DNA of 64,000 nucleotides from Liolophura sinensis (taxonomy: Eukaryota; Mollusca; Polyplacophora; Chitonida; Chitonidae), in the NCBI RefSeq assembly GCF_032854445.1, contig NC_088295.1, forward strand, positions 41,715,385-41,779,384, given 5' to 3'. Below the pieces are notes generated by a model. The model was given only the letters and a program-made list of their open reading frames with translations. It was not told the origin of the DNA and ran no database searches. Each line of letters starts with the position of its first letter. Positions within the stretch are counted from its first letter, which is position 1. Position numbers and translations under genes: made by a program. Below, in pieces: positions 44,467-55,199 of the stretch.

Positions 44467-44479
44467 CTGGTAAGAACAT

Positions 44480-45545
44480 GAAAACCAGCTATTGCGGTGT
44501 TACTGCGGTGTATTGTTACCTTTTTTAAAGAGAATACGTTGAAACGACTAAGGTCTTCAGAGGTTATCATTCACAATTCCTTTTAAGTTACCCAAAAGCT
44601 CACAAACCTGTCTCAAGAGAGATGACTTCAGGTTGGTCAAATCTGTGTTGCTTGAAATAACGCAGAGATATTTCAATGAATTCAACACCGTTATAGAATG
44701 TTATACGGGAAATTTTCTGGAGTATAACGTAATAGAACTGTCAAATAGCATTGTAAAGTTTTATATTGTAAGAAACATGAATCAAGACAGGAATACAATA
44801 TATGACTGCATACAGGCAACTCAATTGTGAAATAACTGAATAAAAGCCAAACAGAATAGCGTGATGTTTTAATGGGTTTAACAGTCTTGGAGAATGGCTT
44901 TTACACTTGCTTCAAAGTCACAAGGGACCGGAGAAGGCGGATTAACAATGTGAGGCCATGTAGCAATGGTCACACGTACCTCCACTGTCTTTCTCACTTT
45001 TGCTTTAGAACAACATAATTTCTACACAATGCAAAAGGCTTCAGGATCAAAGAAAAGAAAAGAAAACAGGAATGCCAAAAATAAGCTATAGATATTTTAC
45101 TTTACCATCCATAAGCAAGTTTCAGAAAATTATGATTTTGACCATTGCAATCATGGATATCAGACAACTCTCTTCACATGGCTTTATAGCCAGACACCTT
45201 CCATGCCTTGTCTGCAAGTTACAAGTGAGAGTGAGAAGTAATGCTGTTCTCCTGTAAGAGGAGTGCGATAGAGAGCAACACGGTGTAAAATGCGCGACAG
45301 CTAATTTACAGGTTGTTATCTGTGTATGCGTCATTTTCTTATTGATTTCATTGTACATGTGTTAAGTGAATATTTGTCCTTCATATATAAACTATATAAT
45401 CATTATACATTCTTCTTTTTACTCGTCTAAATCTATACTGATTAAATGTCTTTTTTGTAAATATAACCTTGCAAGAGTATCGTATTTTGCGCAGACAGAG
45501 GGGAAATACAGTGGAAATGTAGCAGATGTTCCGAAACTTTAAATA
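44480..45545. other. No gene recognised
   Basis: The plus frame 44633-44830 has no known motif. A B-box or SINE was not seen. Confidence 0.3.
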
Positions 45546-45550
45546 TCCAG

Positions 45551-45718
45551 GCAACCGTTCTCTCAAGTTTCTGAAGAAATTCCAGATCCAGAGTCAGAAT
45601 TGTGTGCATCAGTGTTAAAAGCGCCAGGTATGGTCTCCTCCAGTGAGTCAAAAAAGTACGACATATCTTTGGAAATACAACAGGTCACATTTGAACAGCC
45701 AGAAAATCTCGCTGAAGA
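45551..45718 (+). CDS. Possible internal exon of an unknown gene
   Basis: An open 168-base stretch lies between AATATCCAG (acceptor-like, 45542-45550) and AGAGTAAGT (donor-like, GT at 45719-45720). It reads QPFSQVSEEIPDPESELCAS then VLKAPGMVSSSESKKYDISL and EIQQVTFEQPENLAEE. The acidic, serine-rich composition is protein-like and not obviously a transposon product. Its length is a multiple of three. The flanks have stops in the same frame. I do not recognise the protein, and without neighbouring exons this is weak. Confidence 0.25.
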
Positions 45719-45724
45719 GTAAGT

Positions 45725-46925
45725 TTATTTCGTTTCATAAAATGCGAAAGATTTGTTTCACGCTCGGTTTTTACCTTCGGTTTTTCAGGTGTACGACTAG
45801 AACCCTGTTTGTTACTGCTCTGAATTATACTTTTTCTTTATTCAATGTTTTCAATAGCCTTGTCGATGCGATCTCATAACCACTTAATGATATCAATACG
45901 GAGCAATAGATCGCCTACACCACTTAATGGCGGATGGATCACAGCAGGGGGAAGAAAAACTAGTCGACACGTACTTTTCTTACGCAAGTATTTTGCAGCT
46001 TACATATAACAGAGATATGGTATCTGAAGTATCAACCATAAATTAATGTAATTCTGTTTCACCAAGAACTTTTACTAAAGTTTGTGTTAATTTTGAAAAA
46101 TTTTTTAAGTATGCATCTTGATATTGTTTCACAATTCTCATACTATTCAGAAAACCTTTGCTAATAAATATCAACGTGTTTGTTGGGATTATCTTTTCCT
46201 GACAGTCTGCAGAGGTGTGATTAGAGTAAACTTCGCTGCCTTTTTCCCCGAATGCCGTTTCCAAATCACTGAGGAGCGATGAGCTTCGGTGTGCTTCTCA
46301 CACGTGAGAATTAACCCCTGTCGTGTTTTGAAGCGATAAAGGACTACTTTTATTGCCTACCACTTTTCACAACCCAATCTGAACTAAATTTGGTACACAC
46401 AGTATTACATTTCTTCCAAAAACAAACCGTTGTTCTCGACGGTAGGCTACCTAGGAAATATTATTACACAAATAAACTTCTGAGATAACTTTGGACAACT
46501 GTTGAGTGACTGTATCGTGGTAAGCGGGAGATTTTAAATCTGCATAGTATATAATTGTATTCAAAGAATTCTTTTTCATGTAAGAGTGACTGTATGTCAT
46601 GTTTACAGTGGATAAGGCAACTAGTGGTTTCGGGAAATGGACCCAGTTACATATGGTTTGTTTTCCCTTTTTCCCGAACCCAATGGAAATCTGCCCCTAT
46701 TAAACTTGGTTTGTTACTCTGCCCGTAAGTATGATTTGGCTTATATTTTGGATGCCGGTCCAATGTCGATAAATTTAATGTTTAATGTACATGCATTTGC
46801 CCTGATATGGCTGAAATCTCGCCGAAGTGACCTCGTCTGTTGCGATAAAGGGGGGGATAACTCCCACCAGTCTGGCTTGGCTGCATAAACATCTTGTTTT
46901 GTTTCTTCTTCTGCTCATGGGTAAG
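45725..46925. other. No gene recognised
   Basis: Short frames only. The minus frame 46043-46264 has no motif. Confidence 0.3.
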
Positions 46926-46929
46926 TTAA

Positions 46930-47150
46930 GCGAAGCGTGATGACCCCGGAGCCTCTCACCAATGTGATCGCTGTGAGTTCAAGTCCAGCTCATGCTGGCT
47001 TCCTGTACGGCCGTATTGGGAAGGTCTGTCAGTAACCTGCAGATGGTTGTGGGTTTCTCCCGGGCTGTTCCCGGTTTCCTCCCACCATAATGCTGGCTGC
47101 CGTCGTATTCTTGGGTATGGCGTAAAACACCAATCAAAAATATAAAAAAA
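46930..47150 (+). mobile_element. SINE, family 1
   Basis: GTGATGACCCCGGAGCCTCT, GTGAGTTCAAGTCCAGCTCA (B-box), CAGTAACCTGCAGATGGTTG, CACCATAATGCTGGCTGCCG and AAAACACCAATCAAAA occur in order. The GAAATATTC part of the tail is deleted. Confidence 0.9.
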
Positions 47151-47384
47151 TTAACTGCTTGATGGCGACAAAGCATCAAAAGATTTGACATCCTATCCTT
47201 ATGAACATGGACCTTTTGTCGTTTAACATGGGCCATGCAATGAACGAAAAGCCTGCATGTAAGGTAACACCAAAAACTATTTATGGCGAAATGACACTTA
47301 TTGTGACCTGCTGCTTGAAGCATTCGCTTCTTTGTATATGACGTCTTGACGTGTTTCCATAATTCAAACATAAGACTTACAGCA

Positions 47385-47515
47385 CAGAGAGTAAAACCAG
47401 AGTAGCTACAGTGTGATACTAAGTAAAAGGTCACACGTAACTCGTGAAATACAGCCTCCTGTCAATTTACCTCAGGGTTCTATTCTAACTGTGCACGTAA
47501 ATGCTCAAATACGTG
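47385..47515 (-). repeat. Dispersed repeat R2, reverse copy
   Basis: GCACAGAGAGTAAAACCAGA, AAGGTCACACGTAACTCGTG and CTGTCAATTTACCTCAG are the reverse of R2 text at 50.43-50.54 kb. Confidence 0.65.
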
Positions 47516-47557
47516 TAGTAGCAAAAAAACACGCCCCTAGTGGGCTTCGGAAGAATT

Positions 47558-47727
47558 TTTTTTATTTACTTATTTATTTATTTATTTGATTGGTGTTTTA
47601 CGCCGTACTCCAGAATATTTCACTTATATGACGGCGATCAGCATTATTGTGGGAGGAAACCGGGCACAGCCCGGAAGAAACCCACGAGCATCCGCAAATT
47701 GCTAACAGACCTTCCCACTTTCGTTCA
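47558..47727 (-). mobile_element. SINE, family 1, 3' part with 10-bp target duplication
   Basis: It is bounded by CGGAAGAATT at 47548-47557 and 47728-47737. It holds the tail (GATTGGTGTTTTACGCCG) and body but lacks the tRNA-like head. It is thus a 5'-truncated insertion with its own duplication. Confidence 0.92.
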
Positions 47728-48029
47728 CGGAAGAATTAAGTAAAAAACGCAATGATGTTGGGTGCGATTCATTAAGTGTCACTGGTCTAGAATTACTCGG
47801 TCACATGTACCGCTCAGCTTCCACTCTAATACAAGTAGGCCTTCTCTCAAAAATAATCTGTATTCTGTTATTGTAGAAGATTCTATTAATTCAACATATG
47901 AACTGAATAAGACTAGCAGGATTTTGTGTTGAATACTACGCCCTATGGCAGAATACATTACAGCATTACTCACACAGTAGACCCTCTGTTAAAATTAACA
48001 TTTTTTTAGAGCATACATGATAACAATAA

Positions 48030-48440
48030 CAATATTTTTCCACTCTCTGTACTACTATTCCTCACACTGATTTAACAGACGGAATTTCATTACTAATTGT
48101 TTCAGTGTTTAATCAAAGGTGTTTCGCTGTTTAGTCAAAGGTAGCAGAACCTTCTCCAGATCCGCTACATACAAGGATTACTGTTCATAGTATGTTTCGA
48201 TGTTCATAGAGTTGCTTGAATTTCTCATTAATAACATATATGTGAAATTCGGGGAAACGTCATATATCAACAGTGCATAGTATTCCGATGGGCACAAAAT
48301 GTACCCCTCTTTTGGCAGAGCTATACCTGTTCTCATATGAACACGACTATACGCAGAAACTATTAGTGAGTAATCCTCACTAGGCCCGACCTTTCTAATT
48401 ACTAAACGGTATATTGTTGATCTTCTCAGTTAAACGATAT
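48030..48440 (+). pseudogene. PLE reverse transcriptase, copy 3, decayed fragment
   Basis: The text parallels copy 1 from TCCACTCTCTGTACTACTAT (STLYT) through GAATTTCTCATTAATAACAT, CAGTGCATAGTATTCCGATG (motif B), CTTTTGGCAGAGCTATACCT and AAACGGTATATTGTTGATCT (catalytic box region). Several indels and stops are present. It is the most diverged of the three copies and has no recognisable 3' region after 48440. Confidence 0.78.
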
Positions 48441-48444
48441 AGAT

Positions 48445-50150
48445 ATCTCAGTTCCCAGTCACTCTGTACAACACAAGAGAAAACACGTTTCAGTGATATC
48501 CCTGTCAGAATCAGTATTGGTAGCGTGAAACAATCAATGTCAATCTATGGTACAATATCTGTATACTGCTGGAAACGTCTGTTACTGTGGATTCGTTTGA
48601 AGGTCAGCTCCGATGAGTCCATGTCATTTAGTGCCATATGAGAAAAATCAGTTATTAGCTCTGAACTTTGAATAAACAAGAAAAGTCAGAATTCAAAGTT
48701 GAACAAACAACATCAACAGTTTATTACAATAATTTAATAGTAGTATATGTTCAGAGATGGATAGGTATGGGTACATGTATACAGGTAAATGACATCTGTA
48801 TGACAAAAAATCATGTACTTGAATTGGTGCAGGTAACTGTATAATAAATGTCACAGTTAGATGCTTAATCATGGTTCTGGTTTGATAACGGTACGTCCTA
48901 CTGTACTTAAATAGACAATATGTCAGCCATATGTAGGGGGAAAATCAGCAAATAATAACTAATAGGATGACTGGTTCCAAAATCTGGGACTCGGGGTATC
49001 ACTATGCCGAAACTTAGAATCACAGTGCCACTGTCGCTCAGGAGCACTTGTATGTCTAGACAACTTCTCTCAGGAGAACTGTTCCTGTAGAATCTTTTGA
49101 ATTATAAACTTTGAGTCCAGAAAATCCCAGTTGTAATTTATTGAGATAAGCTGCCTCAGTGACAGTTGGGAATATCAGTTGCACAGCGTGGGAAAGTCAG
49201 TCCCACAGCCTAGGAACATTTGTGTCATAATTTGGCACTACCAGTCTTGCCCCCACTGAAACTCTCCAATATATTTAACACTAAAGGATGTCGTCAATTG
49301 GACCAAATCGTAAAACGGCAGTTGGCCATGAACTACGATCGCGTGTAGCAAAACAACAACAACAAAATTGAATTGTTGTCGTAAACTTGACAAAAATGGA
49401 CGCTTAATGCCGAAACCATGGCATAGTCAGTAAGTACCAATGTTCTTTACACTGGAAAAGTACTGTACATAGTTTGTTTCAGCATGAATCTATCCAAAAG
49501 TGACGGAAAGTCTTCTCCCATTTATCACACCAAACTAACAGTCTTTGCATGATTCCTTTCTATTTGCGTACTTTATACTTTATGACTCCTCGTATAAATT
49601 AGCAGAAACTCCAATCTTGGATAGATGACGGTTTGCTCAGCAGTGAAGTAAAAGTTTTTTGAATATAATTTGCCCATTAGGATAGCCAGAAATAAAATAT
49701 GATCTGGAATTGAAGCCTATCAGTTGACTTTATTATTTTATCACACAGCCCGCTTTGTCCAATCTGGTTCAGATCAATACTATATATCGCACTTCAGCAC
49801 TTCAGTGTCTGCTTGGGTCGAAATTGAACATCAGAAGATACAGAGCAGTCATATGTACAGGAGTAAACTTTCACACTGCTCATTGGTGAATATGCTATCA
49901 CAATTTACAACAGAAATCAATACATTTCACTTTGATAAAATCTCTTTTTATGCCGCCGTTTAATATCCAGTGTTAGTGGAGAAAAGAGGGTATAGATCGA
50001 ATTCCTGTAAATCCGTACTCATGGAGATCTTACCTCGTATATTGTACCGTCGAGGAGAAAGCCAATGTAGCGAGTGGCTACATATATATAAATGCTGAAA
50101 TATTTATTATTCATAAATAAGTTGTATTGCACATACAACATGCATTAACA
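48445..50150. other. No gene recognised
   Basis: Short frames only and no matched repeat. The CAACAACAACAAAA run at 49350 is low complexity. Confidence 0.3.
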
Positions 50151-50169
50151 GTCAAATTCTATACCCTAT

Positions 50170-50225
50170 ATGCATTTAACAGCATAGGATATTCTTGAGT
50201 ATGGGATAAAACACCAGTTCAAAGA
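50170..50225 (+). mobile_element. SINE, family 1, tail remnant
   Basis: GATATTCTTGAGTATGGGAT and AAAACACCAGTTCAAA resemble the family-1 3' end. Nothing upstream of it matches. Confidence 0.55.
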
Positions 50226-50394
50226 AAAGAAATGAAAAGAAATTTTAAAAAATTGACATCAAATGTTACTGTCATCCACAATGACCTACCATTTTTGCTC
50301 CACACATCTCCAACTGGTTGTTATTACTGTACTACTCATCGCCTCTGCTTTTGATATCACCTTCGCATTCAACATTTTCACTATCACCATATCA

Positions 50395-50910
50395 CCTTTG
50401 GCTAGTCAACCTGCATACACATGAACAAGAGAAAAAACCCTAACTGGGGTAAAGTGACAAGTGGCCGAATTTCACCTGTAATACGTGTGATCATTTGCCA
50501 CCTATCACAATATCGTCACTGTTCTGGTTTTACTCTCTGTGTTGTAGCCTTTGACATTATATTCTTGCATAAACCGAGATTCTGCTCGTGGACTAAGCAT
50601 TCTTGGCGCCTGGTACCTTTGCATCGTTTTATTGTGACTGTATATTAAATGTGAGAAATACAGCATTTTGAATAATTCCAGACCTGTGACGTTCAATACT
50701 ATCATCAATGCATTTTCCCCTAATTCTGCTTAACCCATAGTGCTGGAAGTGTGTACTTTGTTACATTTTAAGTATATACATGAATAGTTAGAGTAATACA
50801 CTGAGATAAATCGACAGGTGGCCGGATTTCACCGGTAATACACGTACGCTTGACCATTTACCAACTATTACACTGTCATATTTTACCATACAGTTTCTTA
50901 AATTTACTCA
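50395..50910 (+). repeat. Dispersed repeat R2, two consecutive copies
   Basis: Copy one spans about 50395-50545 (GTGACAAGTGGCCGAATTTC, TCTGTGTTGTAGCC). Copy two spans about 50640-50910 (GAATAATTCCAGACCTGTGA, TACATGAATAGTTAGAGTAA, GACAGGTGGCCGGATTTCAC). Confidence 0.65.
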
Positions 50911-51235
50911 CCATCTGCTTGTCAGTCTTCATTACTCACAATCTTCGCTGTTAACAAGACTTATGCTGGTCATTCTTTCAGACATCTCCTTGTCCTAAGC
51001 AATTAATTACCATTTTCACCATTCACGTCACCATTTTCTTGTCATTTCTGATCACTCACTTTCTTAACTTTACACATCATCATGGGCTCATCAATTTTTA
51101 TTATGCTCTCCTTTTGCCGGTTACTTTTATTACCGAGTCTTTAACATTCATCATCACCACCTGCTCGTTGTTGCTTAAACACTCACTATCTTAACTTCTA
51201 CCATCAGCTTTGTCTTCACTTTTCACTTTCTCATC

Positions 51236-51535
51236 TGGGACGCTTCGGTGGTTAGTGCGTCCGCCTCGAAGTCGGGAGACCCGAGATCAAACCCAGGTCG
51301 GGTCCTACCAAGTTCTTTAAAAATGGTACCGTTGGTACTTGTTGCTGCCTCGCTTGACTGGGTGTCATGTGTGGTGTCTTCGGCATGACACTTCTGCGTC
51401 GGCAACACTTTGACGGCATGGACTCGCCCTGCCACAAGAAGGCACAGTGATTGAGCACACACACTTAATGATTTATCGTCGTCATATAACTGAAAAATTA
51501 TTGAGCACGACGTAAAACCGTAAGCATACATAAAT
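51236..51535 (+). mobile_element. SINE, family-2-like (copy 4) with clear tRNA-like head
   Basis: The head GGACGCTTCGGTGGTTAGTG then CGTCCGCCTCGAAGTCGGG and GAGATCAAACCCAGG has tRNA-like A- and B-box order. The tail GTCATATAACTGAAAAATTA then TTGAGCACGACGTAAAA is shared with other family members. Imperfect TTTCTCATCTG and TTTCATCATCTG flank it. Confidence 0.82.
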
Positions 51536-51703
51536 ACATCATACATTTCATCATCTGTTTGGTATCCTTTGCTACTCTTGTTTATTCCATCATCATCTGG
51601 CCACTTGTACCACTTAGATCTTCACTCTTCACGTCATCATCTGCTGTCAGCAAGGCTGATACTTGCTAGAAGCTTCATTATCATCCTTACTTTACTGAAA
51701 ACA

Positions 51704-51970
51704 TGGGGCTTTAGTGGCCGAGGGGGTTAGCAAGCCAGCGCGGCACAATGACCCAGGAGTCTGTCACAAATGCGGTCGCTGTGAGTTCAAGTTGAGCTCA
51801 TGTTGGCTTTCTCTCCAGCCGAAGGTGGGAAGATCTGCGGATGCGGGTAATTTTGGGTTTCCCCCGGGCTCCGCCCGGTTTCGTCCCACCATAATGCTGG
51901 TCGCCGTCGTATAAGTGAAATATTCTTGAGTATGACGTAAAACATCAATCAAATAAAATAAATAAATTTA
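51704..51970 (+). mobile_element. SINE, family 1, near full length
   Basis: GGGGCTTTAGTGGCCGAGGG (A-box altered), GTGAGTTCAAGTTGAGCTCA, CACCATAATGCTGGTCGCCG, GTGAAATATTCTTGAG and AATCAAATAAAATAAATAAA are present. It starts with a tRNA-like head and ends in an AT-rich run. Confidence 0.92.
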
Positions 51971-52148
51971 TTGAACATATACTAGTCTTCAGAAACCTAC
52001 TCAAACGCAAATGCGTGTATGTTCGGGTCCGATTTATTCCTCGAAACAAGATAATATAACAGCAATAAGCAGTGCTATGAATAGTGATCGAGGTGCTTTT
52101 ATTGAAACGAACAAGCAGTGGAAAGTTACAGCGCTATTAGGCCTATTA

Positions 52149-53380
52149 GGCCTCAGACTCCCATTAATTTTCCATAAGCGACAATGTTTACGTCTAGCGC
52201 TGTAGCTCAGTCCCAAACATTCCGTGGCCAATAAGCTTTGGTGCATACCTGGCCCAGCCTGGGAGAAACACGCCATAAAAATCTTGACATAGGTTGACCG
52301 TAAAAATCTGGGCCTTTCCATGCCGGCAGCTGGGAGGCGTGCCTAGCAACGCCAAGGGGACGTCACTCGCAGCCTCATCACTACCTCACACCTTGTGTCC
52401 TCTCACCAAGAATTTCAAACTTTCATCAATAAAGCTCATACTTCCTCAAAGTTTAGACAGTTTTCAGCATTTTAATACCAAGCATGCACCTGTACACCAA
52501 AAATGGACACCTGGGAGCAAAAAAAGACTATATACCCTAAAATTCACAGAACTACAATCGTAATGGGGGTCTGTGTCCTATCACACCAGCCAACTTTTTT
52601 CAAAATCAATAATTTTTGCACCACATAATTCCTGACACTTATGAACCTCACAGGCAAAATTAGGCCTTGATACATGCAGAAACTTTGGAGTTGGAGGAAT
52701 TCAAGTTGGGGTACCCCCATCTTGGACATGTGTCTTTTTTTTTCAGGGTAAAAAAACCCTACTGAAAAACGGAAGTTGTAATTCGGGTCTGTGTCCTATT
52801 AAGCCGTGTCGGTATTTCATGAGTCTCGCGAGTTTACGCAGGTTTGGACGAGATAGGGTTGGGTGCTCTCGCGAACTAAGGCGGCTATTTGATTTTACGG
52901 CAGCTGCTAACGGCGCTGTAGATCCGACAGACGGAATCAGCACCCTATTAGCACTTCCGTTTCTCGGGAGGGATGTAACTCTCGGAAGGGATGTAATTCT
53001 TTGTATTGTAGGGAGTAAAGTCTTTTTTCGCTGCGAGTTTGCGAGTTGTGTTGCATGCTTGGTATCAGATTGATGGAAATTGCCTAAGCTTTGGTCAGGT
53101 ATGAGCTTTAATGATGGAAGTCTGAAATTGTGGGCGAGACGACACAAGGAGACAGGTGGTGGTGAGGCTGTGAGAGACGTTCCCTTGGCATTACTAGGCA
53201 CACCTCCAAACTGCTGTCTTAGAAAGGTACAGATTTTGCTGGTCAACCTATGTCAAGATTTTTATGGCTGCTTTCTCACAAGCTGGGCCAGGTGTCCAAC
53301 AAAGCATATCAACAAAGACTGTTACAGCACTAAACGTTAACATTGTCGCTCATCGAAAATGAATAGGGGTCTGAGGTCAG
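52149..53380. mobile_element. Non-autonomous element or foldback with ~340-bp terminal inverted repeats
   Basis: The left arm (about 52149-52490) is the diverged complement of the right arm (about 53045-53380). Paired landmarks include CCTCAGACTCCCATTAATTT with the complement of 53355-53376, AGCGACAATGTT, CTGGCCCAGC, CATAAAAATCTTGACATAGG, GGAGGCGTGCCTAGCAACGC, TTAATACCAAGCATGCA and others. The interior holds a direct repeat GGGTCTGTGTCCTAT at 52567 and 52785. Minus frame 52743-53246 (167 codons) spans one arm and part of the interior; I recognise no transposase in it. The target duplication was not found. Confidence 0.8.
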
Positions 53381-53783
53381 ACCTTATGAAATACATATAC
53401 TGCCACTCAACTTTTCGCCCTATCAAAACCCGCCAAGACGAGGCAGGAGGGGAATATCATATTAACATCTGTTACATCTGGTACATTAAGGTGACTTAAT
53501 CGGTTCGAAAAGAGATATGCGATAAGAAAGTGCAAATCTCAAAATAACAATACTATAAACCCTCAAGTTGAAAATATAGGACAAAGCTGAACAGTTACTG
53601 TCACATGTTTTTCCAAGCATATATTTTTGGCATATGTAAAACATATACTTTATAATGTGACCAGTTCTTTTTTGTAATGAGTGCACCTGTATTTATATGG
53701 TTTTTCTTTACGGTCATAGTCCAGAATCTTATACATACTGTATAAGTTATACTGACAACCTTTCCTATGTACAATTCTAACAT

Positions 53784-53877
53784 ACAGCCCGGTTTCCTCC
53801 CACCATAATTCTGACCTCAGTCGCATGAGTAAAGAAATGAGTAAGGCGTAAAATACTAATCAAGTATAAATAGATAA
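53784..53877 (+). mobile_element. SINE, family 1, 3' fragment
   Basis: CAGCCCGGTTTCCTCCCACC then ATAATTCTGACC and GTAAGGCGTAAAATACTAAT show the 3' half only. Confidence 0.8.
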
Positions 53878-53978
53878 ATATACATGTAGAAGCTATACTA
53901 GCTACAGGTTTTAGACAAAAAATTAAATCATTTTGGTTGATCACCATAACCAGTATTATTACCAATGCTAAGAGATAT

Positions 53979-54189
53979 GATTGGATTTATTTATTTGATT
54001 GGTGTTTTGCCCCGTACTCAAGAATATTTCACTTATACGACGGTGGCCAGCATTGTGGTGGGAGAAAACCTGGCAGAGCCCGGGGAAACCCACGACCATC
54101 CTCAGGTTGCTGGAAGACCTTCCCACTTACGGCCGGACAGGAAGCCAGCATGAGCTGGACTTGAACTCACAGCGACCGCATTGGCGAGA
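53979..54189 (-). mobile_element. SINE, family 1, with 10-bp target duplication
   Basis: It is bounded by TAAGAGATAT at 53969-53978 and 54190-54199. It has the tail, body and B-box region (GGACTTGAACTCACAGCGAC) and stops before the A-box. It is one of the least diverged copies here. Confidence 0.95.
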
Positions 54190-54299
54190 TAAGAGATATC
54201 AAATTTTTAAGTAAGAGGTTTTCAATGTTAACATGAACGTTAGAAAATGGGGATTTATAAATATCATATAAAAATGAAGCTGAATTCTTTTCATTTCCG

Positions 54300-55195
54300 A
54301 CAAACGTTCCGTCATTGCCAGAAATGGTCAGTTTAAATGGGCGGGCCAGGACAATTGCGAGCTTGGTGAGCAGGCTTGTTACAGCGCCAGCAGTTGTGGT
54401 TACCTCTGTTGGCGCTTGGCCGCTGAGAGGAACGTTGGTCACGAGGGCTGCGTGTATACAGGTAACAGCAACACGAACATTTGGCGCAGCCACAGTCTTA
54501 TGATTCTGTAGCTGTAACTCGGCCATCCTGTCCATGTCTGTTAACTTATTTGGTTGTGCCTCCAGTAAGACTTGCTATCAAAATCTGACAAACTTTAGTA
54601 GACAGAGATTTGTCAGGTGGCGATGTTGGTGTGGAATTAGTGGTTCGGCGTATGAATTCATACGCCAGGCGGGCTGCCTTTTATTGCTGCATCAGTGTTA
54701 GCGGGCCGTTGTTGAATGACAGTAGCACGAATGGCTGGTGGTAAACTTCGTACGAGGGCGTTCATTCTCTCACTGTCACTTTTTTTCTAGACGCTGACAT
54801 TTACAAATACTATCACACATGCAAGTTTCTTAAAGTCCAGCAGTTTCCATATGTCTATCATACAGCAGCTGCTGTTCCAGGACCCATGACGACCGGCTGT
54901 TGGAGAAATAATGAACGCTTCTTGAAGAGCTGTAAGGTTTGACTTGATATCATCGGACTCAAACCAGGTTAAGGCAGGGAAGCGAAAAATCAGTCGTATC
55001 ATGTGAGGGACGCTGTGAGTTGGCATTTTAATTCAACTGTATTCAGGATTTGAGAGATTCAAGCCACGTGCGAGCGTCTCCGGCTGGTAGGCCAACCGCC
55101 CTGTCCGGTCAATGCGTGAACTTACGGGCCTCCTGAAATGCCGAATCGGCTTCCCGGTAATTGCCAAAGAGGCAGCCATTCGATGAAGCCTATTT
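54300..55195 (-). pseudogene. Retrotransposon Gag remnant with intact zinc knuckle
   Basis: The minus strand gives, in broken frames, READSAFQEARKFTH, SWVLEQQLLYDRHMETAG, CQRLEKKSDSERMNALVRSL and PPAIRATVIQQRPA, a capsid C-terminal-like stretch. Then comes CWRCNKPAHQARNC at 54351-54392, an exact C-x2-C-x4-H-x4-C knuckle. The order is as in Gypsy Gag proteins. No protease or RT follows toward lower coordinates; a SINE lies there instead. Stops and frame changes are numerous. Confidence 0.75.
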
Positions 55196-55199
55196 TGGT

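Noticed and set aside
52743-53246. 167-codon minus frame as a transposase
   Set aside because: Half of it is the inverted-repeat arm. The same text appears at 52294-52490 on the other strand, and no catalytic motif is visible.
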